A stretch of 64,000 bases of DNA. Origin: Chromera velia (taxonomy: Eukaryota > Sar > Chromeraceae). A program made the position numbers and the translations under genes. The stretch's first letter is position 1, and every line of letters starts with the position of its first letter. This document shows, piece after piece, positions 21,511-31,947 of this stretch. The stretch spans positions 40,821 to 104,820 of the forward strand of contig JAHBMJ010000477.1 in assembly GCA_018398765.1 (NCBI GenBank). Reading direction: 5' to 3'. The notes below the pieces were generated by a model. It made no database searches. It was not told the origin of the DNA and was given only the letters and a program-made list of their open reading frames with translations.

Positions 21511-22882
21511 AGAGCCAGAGAAGAGGTGAGGAAAGCAGAAGCGCTAGATAGACACTTCGAAGTCGCGTGCATGGCTTTGAAGGCAGAGAAAGCAAGAAAG
21601 CTCATGAAGAGAGAAAACAATGCAAAAGGACATATCCCTGCTACTCCAGAAGAGATTGTAGCAGGGAGTCATGTGGAGTCCGATAAGAAGGAATTAGCGC
21701 GTTGGGCTCTGTGTGGTGTCTTTGATCTCTCCAGTCAGACGCAGCACCCGAGACCGGGGGTGAAGCCAATCACTCTCCGGTGGGTACGCACGTGGAAGCT
21801 GAAGGAGGAGGAGCGGGTTGCGAAATCCTATCTTGTTGCCAAGGGCTTCCAAGACGCTAGAGACAACGGCTTCCTGGAGACCTTCTCTGGCACTGCGAGC
21901 TCCTCTCTCTCCCATGCGGCATTTGTGTGGGCCCTTTCTCGTGGGCTTCAGGTATCTCAACTGCTTTCCTCCAAGCCCCTCTCGATGGAAAGAATGGTGA
22001 GGTGTGGCTTAGACTCCCTTCTGACTTGCCTGTTTCTATCTATCCTGGTTTGCGTCCTGGTGTGTGTGTGCGCATCCTGAAGGCTGTTTACGGTTTGAAA
22101 GACAGCCCTCGTGTGTATACACAGTACTTCAAGAAGAAAGTGAAGGAACTGGGATGGGAAGAGATAGCTGAGTCAATTTTGGTCAAGAGAGACAAGAACA
22201 AAAAGCCAGTCGGTGTGTTAGTGATGCATGTAGACGACCTTTTTACTTTCACACCAAACGTGATGAAGGAAATATAAGCGATTCGTTCTCTTTTCGAAAT
22301 GGACGAGCCAGTGAGGATGGATGATGGATCCCTTCATACATATATAGGGATGTCTATCTGTATGGTTGAGGGTCGCATGCTGCTTGACCAAGGGAGTTAC
22401 TTGCAGGAAGCCGCTTCTTCTGTTCCCCCTCAGTCCAGAAAGCCACTGACTGAGCGAGACCTTCTTTTGCCCTCAGAAGAGGAAGTTAACCCTTCGCTCT
22501 GTGCTGAGCAACAGAGCAATGTGGGGGCGCTCAGGTGGGAGAAGAGAACACCTTGTCGTGGTACTCCAAGAAAGAAGCGAGAAAGCTGGGGAGCACGACG
22601 TCAGCAGAGTTGTTAGCAATGAGGGAGGGCGTGAAAGCTGCATTTGGAATCACACATTTCATGAGTAAGCTTTGGGAAAAGAAGCCAGAAGTTTTGGTTG
22701 TGTCAGACAGTCAGCCCCTCTTGCACCAGTTAGCATCTAAACAGTGTAAGTCAGAACCAAGAATGCAGGGAGAGCTCGAATACGTTTTTGAATGCCTTAC
22801 TGAGTTAGGGGCTGCAGTTCGCTGGATAGAGACTGGATTTCAGAGGGCAGACAGACAAACCACAATCCTGCGAAATGCATGA
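18972..22882 (+). pseudogene. pol: Copia pol (protease, integrase, RT, RNase H), frame-disrupted
   Basis: Protease: LLPDTGCTFSLL with the catalytic DTG at about 19266-19274. A stop falls at 19623. The HHCC region follows at 19688-19967 (LHSRLAHS ... CEACKSVNQRKE) and ends in another stop. Integrase has its acidic triad at D 20103, D 20289 (RTDNGGEF) and E 20409 (DVERVNS). A stop at 21084 is followed by an open continuation in the same frame. A GAAA microsatellite at 21480-21510 shifts the frame before the RT. RT has RWVRTWKLKEEERVAKS, then a second shift at about 21950 that removes the expected first aspartate motif, then STAFLQAPLDG and the VMHVDDL catalytic box. A stop lies at 22275. Between GALRW (about 22535) and LSWYSKK roughly 100 residues seen in other copia elements are absent. 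RNase H ends with SDSQPLLHQL and WIETGFQRADRQT. Confidence 0.88.
21480..21510 (+). repeat. (GAAA)n microsatellite inside pol
   Basis: Seven to eight GAAA units sit between the integrase C-terminal part and the RT. The frame is 0 before it and +1 after it, so a change in repeat number explains the frameshift. Confidence 0.8.
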
Positions 22883-22995
22883 TGATTTCTTTGAATGCAT
22901 GATTACATGATTTCATTGCTTTCGTTTTCTTGATTTGCATTTGAGTGTTCGTTCTTTCGATCGAGCAGTGTCGCCTCAAGAACGAAGGTGGTGAT

Positions 22996-23512
22996 TGTTA
23001 GTGTGCGCGGGGGTGGACGGACGCGCGGGCCACTGCATGCGCGACGCCCGCCGCCGCCGCCCATGATGATCTAACGATTTGCATGCGCGAGTCGATACAT
23101 GCATGCATGCAGATTTCATTCATGTACATGCAGACGTGAATGATTGAATGATTGCCTCTTCGTGACAACAGTGAACGAAGAGACCCGATTTATGACAGTC
23201 GGTAATTAGCCGATTGAGAGACAGCCGATTCTATGTGCATGTGACGTATCGATCCGAATAGTCGCATCCTCTCGATCGACACAACGTGGACGGCAACAGA
23301 TTGAGAAGATAGAAGTCGGAATGCTGGGATTAAGGTCAGTCTTTCTAGATCTAGACTTCTTGACGTTAAATGCTCTGAGTATACTGCTTCTACTATCATT
23401 GCTTTGTACTTAGCCTAGCGCTGTCGGCTTGCTTCCTAGCCTACTTCCTCCAGTCTCAGTTCCTATGTACAGACTGTTGCTCCGATGTCTGACTCAGGCC
23501 CGAACCCTAACA
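22996..23512 (+). repeat. 3' LTR of the copia element
   Basis: 517 bp and about 98% identical to the 5' LTR. Nearly all differences are transitions, plus one single-base indel in CAGTGAACGAAG. Confidence 0.9.
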
Positions 23513-23997
23513 TGAATTCTAAATAGTATATCATTATGTATAGCATATATTATTTGAGTATGATCATTTCAGGGCTTCAAACTGCTAATGAGTTAAGTGC
23601 TCAGGCTTTAAAATATGTCTAACAACTGTTTTTATCCGAGTTTTTCCTTGAACTACCATGGTAGTGGTACACGCCTTCAAATGCGCTGGTTACCATCTCA
23701 TGGTTACCAAACTTATGGTAACTCGCTACTAGCTAAAAGCGGCTGGTAGTAACTCCTAACCATACTGTGTAATAACAACCTAGAAAAACACAAAACATTC
23801 CTGATGGCTGATGAAAGCAAAATCCCTATAATAAAAACTGAAGGTCCATCATTAATTAGTAATATAGGCTCACTAATGAGTCACCATGCTCGCCTAGGAG
23901 CCTATAACATCCTATTACTTTGAATATAGCCATAAATTAGGATACTGAATGTTCCCCCCCCCGTGACCAAATCCCCCCTACGTCCATTCCTGTTTCT
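23513..23997. repeat. Right flank of the copia element with the right inverted arm
   Basis: About 23640-23805 is the inverted partner of 16798-16965. The rest is AT-rich, with no gene seen. It leads into a C-run at about 23954, next to the LINE remnant. Confidence 0.45.
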
Positions 23998-26750
23998 TTG
24001 CCTGAGAAGATCAAGGACCTAGCAGGCAGATGGGAAGAGAAGCTAGCAGAACCGGAGGGAAGGAAGCAGAGGGGTAAAAAGAAACACAATAAAAGGAAGG
24101 ATAGACAGACAGCCGCTCCTTGGTGGGACAGTGAGTGTAAAGAAATGAATAAACGGGTAAAGAGAGCAGAGAAAGAGCTAAGAACACGAGTTGTAGGCAG
24201 GAGGAGTAATGACAGGTCTAAAGAGTATAGAAAGAAACAGAAAGACAAGCTTATGAAAGAGAAGGGAAGGTTAATTGCAAGAAAAAAGGCGGCGTACGCA
24301 CGTATGCAGGCAGAGCACCTTGCCTTGGAGGCGGTCAGAGACCCCTCAGCAGTATGGAAATGGAAGAGGGCACAACAGAACGGAGGGGATAGAGCAGGGA
24401 GCAGGCCTTCCACAGATACTTTTTCAAACTTCTGGGTGTCTGTGTTTAAAGGAGAAAGACTTCCCGGCTTTTCTCTCCCTTTCAGCCCCCCTCTCCCTCC
24501 TCGGTCCCCTTTCTTCTCTCTCTCTCTGTGCGAGAAAGTCATTAAAGAAATAAACCCTAAGAAGGCAGTCAGGCTTGAGGGTCTCTCTCCTAAACATGCT
24601 GCTCTGTGTTTTGGCTTATCGCGTCTCTTACGTTTTCTTCTTTTTATCTTTTTTAATCTTTTTCACCTCTTCTCTTACTGGCCGCCCACATGGAATTTCC
24701 TTTGCATCGTCCCCGTCCCTAAAGGCCTTGTGTCTCCATTGGCGGATGAATGGAGGCCCATACATATAGCAAGCCTTCTTGCCAAGCTCTTTGCCCTGCT
24801 TATGGATTCTCGTCTCTGTCTGAGAACGAGGATCGATGACAGGCAGATAGGCTTCAGAAAAGGAGTCAGAACTAGAGAGGCGATTCATGCTTTGTTTGCT
24901 TTATCCGAAACTGCAAGAAACAAGAAAAGACCATTGTTTGCTTCCTTTGTGGACTTCAGTAAGGCGTTTGACAAAGTAGACAGGAAAAAACTGATAGAGA
25001 GGCTTAAGGAAGAAGGGCTGGGGAAGGGGGACATTCGAATGATTCATGCAATGTATGTCAAAGTAATGGGAAAGATTGAGGGCTCGGACAATATGTTTGA
25101 GGAAGGACTCCGAACAGGAGTCAAACAAGGGGACCCACTCTCTCCTCTTCTCTTTCTTCTCTTTATCAATAACATCCATACCTCCATTAGCCTTCAATGC
25201 AGGGAGCTCCGGCAAAAAGAACGAGCACACCTTCCAAAGGAAGCGAGCGCCCGATGGAGGGGGGAGTTAGAGGCTCAGCCCAGAGCCTTAAACTCCCTCC
25301 CCCCAGACACACCCCCGACAGAAGTGAGGTTAGGAGACCTACTGCTGGAGAGCATTGGATATGCCGATAACCTTGTCATCTTCGGACACTCCGCCCAAGA
25401 CCTCCAGAACAGGATTGATCGGTTGGCTACCTATTGTGACAAGTGGGGTCCGGGCTGACGGTGAATCTGAAGAAGATAAAGGTGATGAGATTGACAGGTA
25501 GAGGGGGGGTAGATAAAATTTGTTTCAAGGGTCGGACGGTCGAGTAGGTAGAGAGTTACAGATATCTTGGCTGTCAGGTTTTAATTTTTGATGCGAACCC
25601 CTACAAGTCTGTGACCGCCAGACTTGAAGCCGCAGAAAAGGGAGTTGGGGGGGCTATGGGTCTCGATGGGTCTGTGTGCGTCAATAGGTATACTCTCCCA
25701 CCACAGTTGTATATCCCTTTTCAAGGGGATGTGGGAGCCCGCCGCCACCTATTCCCTTGAAGCTCTCCCCATTCAAGAATTTGACATCCGATGCTTAGAC
25801 TCCCTCCAGCTTCGTTTTGTGCGTTGGTCTCTCCATCTGCCCTGGAATTCTTTTATGTTTCCCACCCTTGCAGCCGTTAGGCTGAGGCCTATGAGAGAGA
25901 TTCTCAGTGTCAGAGTGGGGGGGTATTTGAGAAGTCTCTTCCTTGCTCGATTGGCTTTGCCTCAAAAATTGTGGGCATGCCACAGGAGGGGGGAGCTAAG
26001 GGCGTGATCGGGGTTTACAAAGAAGCTTGTGCAAACCGTCAGTCCTACCCTCCTGGAAGATAAACCATATGAGGTCGATTTCAGAACATCAGATAGCAAG
26101 CTGAAAAGGGGAGCGAGAAATAGAGAGGTGAACGAATGGATGGGGGACTAGGTAAACCCGGTCTCCATCATAAAAAGAAAAAGGGAGAGGCAGGGGAGAC
26201 AAGGAATGTATGGGAGCGTGTCTTTCTGTCCGTCTGCTTGCCTGACCGAATATTAGAAGGAGAATAGTAGCAGCCAACGCTTTATAAAATTGGTTCTCGG
26301 AAGCTTGGTGGAGGGGAAAGGGGGCTCATGGTCTGCCTCGGCGGAACCTCTCCCCAAGCAGTTCTTGTCTTCCCTCAGGGCAGTTTTCCGTCCTTTGTTG
26401 TGCACCATTGTTGGAGGGGGGGCAAACCATGGGGGGAGGGTTGAATCAATTTGCAAAGCCTGTGAAGAGAAAAGTTGGGAGAAATTAATTGACGATCCGA
26501 TTTACCGTCTGACAACTTGTGTCTGAACGGAGGGGCCGCGGGGGAGACTGAGTGATCTCTGGTATAGGCGACTGGAGCGTATGTCGATAGAAAAAGTATG
26601 TGAGTATGGAGAGAGACAGGAAGCCCGAGGGGGTAGGGGGGTGGGGCAGGCCGAGGAGCGGGTAAGGTGGTACTTCTTGCTTCTTCTTCAGAGGGATGCC
26701 CGAAAAGCTAGTGCCCTCATTGCTGTATGCCTAGGACCGGACTGATCGAT
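23998..26750 (+). pseudogene. Non-LTR retrotransposon (LINE) reverse transcriptase, truncated and mutated
   Basis: The 486-codon ORF at 23998-25458 carries the LINE RT blocks in order: PWWDSECKEMNKRVKRAEKE (the linker after the endonuclease), EWRPIHIASLLAKLFA, QIGFRKGVRTREAI, FVDFSKAFDKVDRKKL, GVKQGDPLSPLLFLLFINN and GYADNLVI. The endonuclease domain is missing, so the copy is 5'-truncated, as is typical after incomplete reverse transcription. The catalytic YADD box reads YADN (AAC at 25368-25370). The usual A-P-G-P-D-G motif reads AVRLEG. After a frameshift near 25450 the thumb continues (LTVNLKKIKVMRLTGR), then a stop and a further shift lead to a C-terminal part (25624-26007) and scattered remnants up to about 26745. 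A short TCATCATCATTATCATCAA tract at about 26902 may be the 3' tail. It is inactive. Confidence 0.85.
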
Positions 26751-27099
26751 CCTGGGGAACAGTGTTCTGCTAGCTAGTAGTCCTAAAGTTTGGCCGCTTT
26801 AGGTGAGCATTCGCTAGCGTGCTCCTAGCTTGCAATATGACATGAATGCTCACAGACTGCCCTTTGTCATTGGAACACGATGGCTGGCGGGTTAAGTCAC
26901 CTCATCATCATTATCATCAATGTATATCTGTCTTAGTAGGCATCCGGTGTCATCCGTCTATTATCGGTCTATATATCTATACTGTACCAACTAGAAATTT
27001 TACTTTAAAATAATTATCATCATCACAAAGTCAAAGCTGTAGCCTATAGGCTATAGCATCAGAAATGAGTCTGAGAGTCTCAGATGACTATATAGTTAG
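26751..27099. other. Intergenic, LINE 3' flank
   Basis: Contains the TCA-rich tract and AT-rich sequence. No gene seen. Confidence 0.4.
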
Positions 27100-27557
27100 C
27101 TAGGCGACGCACAGTGGTAAAAAAATTATAGACTTTTCCAGATTTTTTTTTTCTTCTTTTTTTCTACAAAGGATTTCCTAGAACACCTCTAGGAGCACCT
27201 AGAGGAGCACTTTTTAGAAATATTTTTAAACTAACTTCCTCGCGAACTTATTACTCAACTCAAAGTTTTAAATATCTTTCAACCCTAATTCTAGTCCTAG
27301 TTATTATTGTACGTTTGTCTCTACTAGACTAAGTGTCTCTACTAATGTCTTCACCATTCCATCATCAACTTTGTTGAACACGGACCAACCGATCTTTTTT
27401 CCCTTGTTCAACTGCACTGTCACCAGACTTTTCTCTCTTCTCTTTGCTGTCATTTAACCTTTATTTTTTTTTATATATACAATAAAATTTTAAATTAAAA
27501 AAAAAAAAGAATAGACGTTTTCAGATTTTTTTTTTTTTACCACTGTGCGTTACCTAG
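27100..27557. mobile_element. MITE with 26-bp terminal inverted repeats
   Basis: The left end reads CTAGGCGACGCACAGTGGTA followed by A residues. The reverse complement of the right end reads CTAGGTAACGCACAGTGGTA followed by A residues, giving only two mismatches over the arm. The interior is AT-rich with T and A runs and no coding sequence. The size of about 460 bp and the defined ends fit a non-autonomous DNA transposon. The superfamily is not certain. Confidence 0.75.
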
Positions 27558-28658
27558 AAAGTTAGTTAGTTAGTTAGTTAGAAGTCCTATAGAGGATATG
27601 TCTAACCCATCCTAACACTGCTTGGCACTGACAGTTGGAGCGTAGTTGGAGCAAATAATTTTAATTGATTTAACCGACAGTTTTAGATGTCAGAATATTA
27701 AAAAAAAAAAACTGAATACGACCCGTTTTGAATGAGTGAACAAGAGTAAGTAAAAATTGAGTCAACTCTTTCTGCTCACTAGACATCGACTGCTCGATCC
27801 ATTCCGAATGATGTTTGTGTTAGGGAGAACCAAGAACTTTGAAAGACTTCGCACCATACCATGCATTTGAAAACTTCCGGGCGGGAGGAGGGACCAAACA
27901 CGACGAACAAACGAACGAACGAATGAATGAATGAATGAACGAACGAAGGGTGCCTCAAAGGAAGATCGACACCCATGCAGTCGCACGCGAATATCAAAAC
28001 AAAAGAAAGAGCGCCGATTCCCTGCGCTCGCCCATGCAGGTCATCCCGCATGTCTGACCGCACGCATTCTTCCATCTAACACGGTCAGAAAGGAACAAGC
28101 AGCCATTCATCCATGCATGCATCGATTCATTCGGCAAAAAAGAGAAGCGAGGAGAGAAAACAGCGAGGACCGAGGAGGTTGCACAAACGTAGGCTCCATG
28201 AGCAGCCTGTATGTCAAATGCATGATCGAAGCAACCGATTGCAAGGACATGCATCGATCGAACAATCCATCCCTACCGCATTGATTGATCCATTCCCACA
28301 CCTTCTCGCAATCATGAGAAGCAAAGCCACGTCTACTGAGTGAATCGATTTAGGGGGGATGAAGAAGGACGCAGGAGGGAAAAGAGACGAAAAAAAGGAA
28401 AAAAAAACAAGGACGAAAACAGTTTCGGCTACACCCAACAACGCAAATCAGAAGCAAAGCACCGACTACCTCTGCTCGTCCCAAATCATCTGCCCGACTG
28501 ATGGAGCCTCACGCATGCCTCACCGCACTCATGAAGTGCCCAGATGGAAAGGAACATCCATCCAGCCATCGATCGATTCATCCATGCATCCATGGGACCT
28601 GATAAAAAAATAAAAAAATTGACAGACAAAAGAGGGAAAAGAGTCGGGACGAAAACAA
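27558..28658. other. Intergenic, downstream of the minus-strand CBM20 gene
   Basis: Includes a (GAAC/GAAT)n run at about 27907-27950 and CATGCATGCATCGAT-type palindromes at about 28110 and 28575. No supported gene. The part near 28658 is presumably the 3' untranslated region of the minus-strand gene. Confidence 0.45.
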
Positions 28659-30464
28659 TCAGGGAAGAAGAGAAGAGACCTGCTTGCACTCGCGGCAGTA
28701 TCGGCGGTCCTTTCGGTGCACACAGATGCCCGCACCTCCACAGTCCTTGCAGAAGTAGCGCAGCTTGCCGTGCTCGCAGATGCCCGCACCTCCACAGTCT
28801 TTGCACTTAGAGCGCTGTCGGCCGTGCTCACAAACACTCTTCCCCCCGCAATCCTTACAACCGAAGCGATGACGTCCGTGCTCACAAATACCCTTCCCTC
28901 CGCAGTCCTTGCAGTGGTAGCGCTGTCTGCCATGCACACAGATACTGCTCCCTCCACACTCCTTGCACTCATAGCGTCGACGGCCATGCACACAGATGCT
29001 GCTCCCTCCGCATTCCTTGCAGTGACGTCGCTGCCGACCGTGCTCGCAAATACTTTTCCCTCCGCAGTCTTTGCATCTGTAGCGCACCCGCCCATGAAGA
29101 CACAGGATGTGTCCGTGCCGGTTTCTCTTGACCTCTCCCCCCTCTCCCCCCCGACGACCATTCTCGGATACCACCCCTTTCCCTCCATCGACCGCGCCCC
29201 GCTTCCCTTTGCAGGCCTCAGAAGAGAGAGGGGAGGCGTCTATGAGCGACACAGACAAACGTCGCTGTCTCTTGTCCCGTCGACAAACCTCCCCCTCCCT
29301 CCCCTCACACGAAACACCCCCACTTCTCTCATCGGGACTCCAACCCACCTCTGCCAGGTCGAGGGCAGCCTCTGACCGTTGACGCTTCAGGGGAATCGCT
29401 GAGCCTTCTGCCCTCTGTCTCCCCTCTTCAAGTTGGTGCCGCTGATGAAGGTGAACAGACGGAAACGGGCGGGTGGAGGTCAAAGGGGGGGAGCGAGGGA
29501 CACTGCTGTCAGACTCGGTGTCAGGAGAATCGTTACCGACTTCGTTTAAACGGAAACGGTCAGAGTGCATATTCATCTTTTTCTCTCCCACCGGTCTGCT
29601 CTGCATCTCTGACTCCCCCAGACTCCCTCTACCCTCACCCCCTCGCCCCCTCTGACTGACAATGTCGGACCCTCCCAACCCAGAAGCTGCCTGAGAGAGA
29701 CAAATGGAGACACCTGACTTGACGTGATTATCATGTGGTCTGGCTCTTTGCCGCATTCTAGAACCCCTTTCTTCTGCCGCCCCCCCTGAGGAGGGCGGGC
29801 ACGCCATCTGAGAAGGAGGGCCAGACAGAGACACACGATCATCCTCACTCTCTCTCTGCAACTGCTCTGTCTGTCTCTCCGTCTCTCCAGGCACAGGAAG
29901 CAGTGCGAGCTGGAGACTCTCAGGAACCCCCCACTCGACCGAAATTCCAACCACCTCCCTCTTTGCCTGCTCTCCTCCCCCTTCTGCACAGACACGGATT
30001 GTGTTCTCACCCCTCTCACGCACAAAAGAGCAGTCAGCGGGAGGAAGTCCACTAACCAGACGCACCACGCGGAAGTCTCCGCCCCCCAACGGTTCCAGCA
30101 ACACCGGGTTGTCGGGATCCGGCCCCTCGGGCCCGTCGCCGACAACGGCAGTTGTATTTGCATTTGGAATCGCAAGCAGTCGAAACTTCAATTCAGACAC
30201 TCTCACCCTCTCCATATCAATATTCCCCCCTTCCTCTACACAATCCGGAGAGCCTCCAGAGACACCCACAGGGGACTCTGGGAGATTCACCTCCACCTCA
30301 TTGAACACCCACAACGGAAGCCCACACGGTGCAGGTCTCAAAGACACTGCGCCTCCTAACTCCCACCCACCCAGCTCAGGACATTCTCCCACCACCACAA
30401 CGCGTTGATTCTCTCGCACCTCCGGGCAGTGTGCAACAAAGGCGATGCTCCCCTTCATCTTCAA
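28659..30464 (-). CDS. CBM20-like starch-binding domain protein with 8 tandem Cys/His units
   Basis: A single-exon ORF of 601 residues. The N-terminus resembles a CBM20 carbohydrate-binding module: VVVVGECPELGGWELGGAV at about residues 22-40, then a later FRLLAIPN strand. In CBM20 the first Trp and the strand order help bind starch or glycogen. The middle (about 150-450) is Ser/Arg/Glu-rich and looks disordered. From about residue 451 eight units of 18 residues follow, consensus C-E-H-G-R-x-R-x2-C-K-D/E-C-G-G-x-G/S-I, giving repeating Cys/His ligands (C-x2-C-x5-C-x-H) suited to zinc. The last unit ends CREC and a short SSLLP tail. The start MKMKGS aligns with the start region of the divergent paralogue at 31948, which supports it. 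Function is not known. A sensor or scaffold tied to storage glucan is conceivable, but that is inference. Confidence 0.8.
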   Translation of the reverse strand: MKMKGSIAFVAHCPEVRENQRVVVVGECPELGGWELGGAVSLRPAPCGLPLWVFNEVEVNLPESPVGVSGGSPDCVEEGGNIDMERVRVSELKFRLLAIPNANTTAVVGDGPEGPDPDNPVLLEPLGGGDFRVVRLVSGLPPADCSFVRERGENTIRVCAEGGGEQAKREVVGISVEWGVPESLQLALLPVPGETERQTEQLQRESEDDRVSLSGPPSQMACPPSSGGAAEERGSRMRQRARPHDNHVKSGVSICLSQAASGLGGSDIVSQRGRGGEGRGSLGESEMQSRPVGEKKMNMHSDRFRLNEVGNDSPDTESDSSVPRSPPLTSTRPFPSVHLHQRHQLEEGRQRAEGSAIPLKRQRSEAALDLAEVGWSPDERSGGVSCEGREGEVCRRDKRQRRLSVSLIDASPLSSEACKGKRGAVDGGKGVVSENGRRGGEGGEVKRNRHGHILCLHGRVRYRCKDCGGKSICEHGRQRRHCKECGGSSICVHGRRRYECKECGGSSICVHGRQRYHCKDCGGKGICEHGRHRFGCKDCGGKSVCEHGRQRSKCKDCGGAGICEHGKLRYFCKDCGGAGICVHRKDRRYCRECKQVSSLLP

Positions 30465-31947
30465 CTTGTGTTACCACAGCTACAGAGATCAACTACAATC
30501 TCCTGACTTGACAAGCCCAATCAACGCGGCGGACGGAACCGGGATTACAAAGCCGTCTACGCGAACGTCTCCCAGCTGCACACAATCACAAAGTCACGAA
30601 CTTAGACAAGCGTGCTGCGCAATGAAGAGGAGAGGCAGCTCGCTGCCATATTTCACGACCTCGCTCGCCCTTTTTGACGAACATTCATTCAGAGAAAAGG
30701 ACTGACAGGTAACGCCTCGTTCGATCGATCGATCAGCTTGAATCAAAGTGTCTGCTCGAAGTCGACGCTTGGATGACAGAGAAATGCACCCACAATGATC
30801 GAAGAGAGAGCTCTAGAATTCACAGGCAGAAAGACGTATGCTGCTGTGTCGCACAAAAGCTGCGGAGAAAAATAAAGAGACAGACGAAAGCCAAGTTAAG
30901 CGCCAAAGAGTCTGTACATCGGACCGACGCTCTCAAACTTCATCAAACTTCGCGAACCGTCAGATTCGTCGACCAAAGAAGGACTCACGAAATCTTGATT
31001 CAACGCAGGGATGAAGGTTCCCATGTCGTTGTTATGCAAAGAAACGTGCATGGAGTCCACAACGAATTGACATCTGAAGTCCAAGGAACCCCATGCAACT
31101 TAGAGACTTGAAGGAAGGTAGGAACTTTCTGACAGAAGAGTGATGCATGGCTCATGCACTGAGTGGTCTGCGAACGAGATGCCACTGCAATCCATCCACT
31201 GCCGTGAGTCATGCAGAGTCTGTCAGACAGGAAGACGTGCACTCTGCATGCGGCGGATCAGTTGAGCATTCAATCGCATTTCAATCGCTTTCTCACACAG
31301 TGACACACACCGCGATTGAACAGTTGATCGTCGTTTTTGGATTCTCAAGTGCTCTGGTCGGATGCAGACTTCCTTGGAAGATTGAGGGCGCAAAGACCAA
31401 GAACGGTCTGAGCACGCAGAATCTCGTTTCTTGTCTCTCCCAAACCTATTCTGAAGGAACTGGCTCTTGTGTAGAACTCTTGTCTTTGGCACTTCAGACC
31501 CAGGTGGCAGAGGATCAGTCCATTTCTGGAAAGCAAAGCAATCGGCTTGCCTCTTTCAAGTCGGACGAAGGTTGACAAACTTCCAAACTGCCGCAAAGCG
31601 TTTTTTTTCGCTGCTTCTGCTTTTCGAGTTTCTCTGCTTCCGTTGGGGCCTTACTTTGGTCGTCTGTGTGTGTCTCTTCCGGGACACGCGCTTGGGAGCG
31701 TACGTCAAACCAAACAGAAGAATCAAGTCAGTGAGGGAACTAACACGTGAGACTTTTCTAGTGAGACTTGACCGTGAACTTTGTTGCTTGAGCTCTGAGT
31801 GCGTGTTTGGCCGTTCATGCTTTGGGCTTGCAATGTCAATTCGGACACCCTCTGGCTTGGTGTGTTTACGTTTGTTCGGGTATTCGTTTCTGTGCTGCCC
31901 GACACGGCTTCACGTCTTCTTCGCACACAGGGAGAGAGAGATTCATC
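30465..31947. promoter_or_regulatory. Divergent intergenic region between the two CBM20/Cys-His genes
   Basis: 1.48 kb between the two start codons, so it should hold both promoters. I see no convincing coding sequence. Short ORFs here lack domains. A GATCGATCGATCAG palindromic cluster lies at about 30721-30736. No TATA element could be assigned with confidence. Confidence 0.45.

Larger units (their letters stand above)
17096..23512 (+). mobile_element. Ty1/copia LTR retrotransposon, nearly full length
   Basis: 6.4 kb bounded by LTRs that start TGTTAG and end CTAACA. The flanks are TGAAC on the left and TGAAT on the right, a likely 5-bp target duplication with one change. The order of domains is gag with zinc knuckles, protease, HHCC/integrase, reverse transcriptase, RNase H, which is the copia order. 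A purine-rich stretch, AAGAACGAAGGTGGTGAT, lies directly before the 3' LTR as a polypurine tract. The gag frame is intact; pol carries several stops, frameshifts and a deletion, so this copy could move only with help. The LTRs differ at about 10 of 516 positions, which suggests a recent insertion. Confidence 0.92.

Noticed and set aside
31807-31947. 47-codon N-terminal extension of the large Cys/His gene
   Set aside because: The paralogue begins at the position matching ATG 31948, and the extension has no similarity to it. Kept only as an alternative start.
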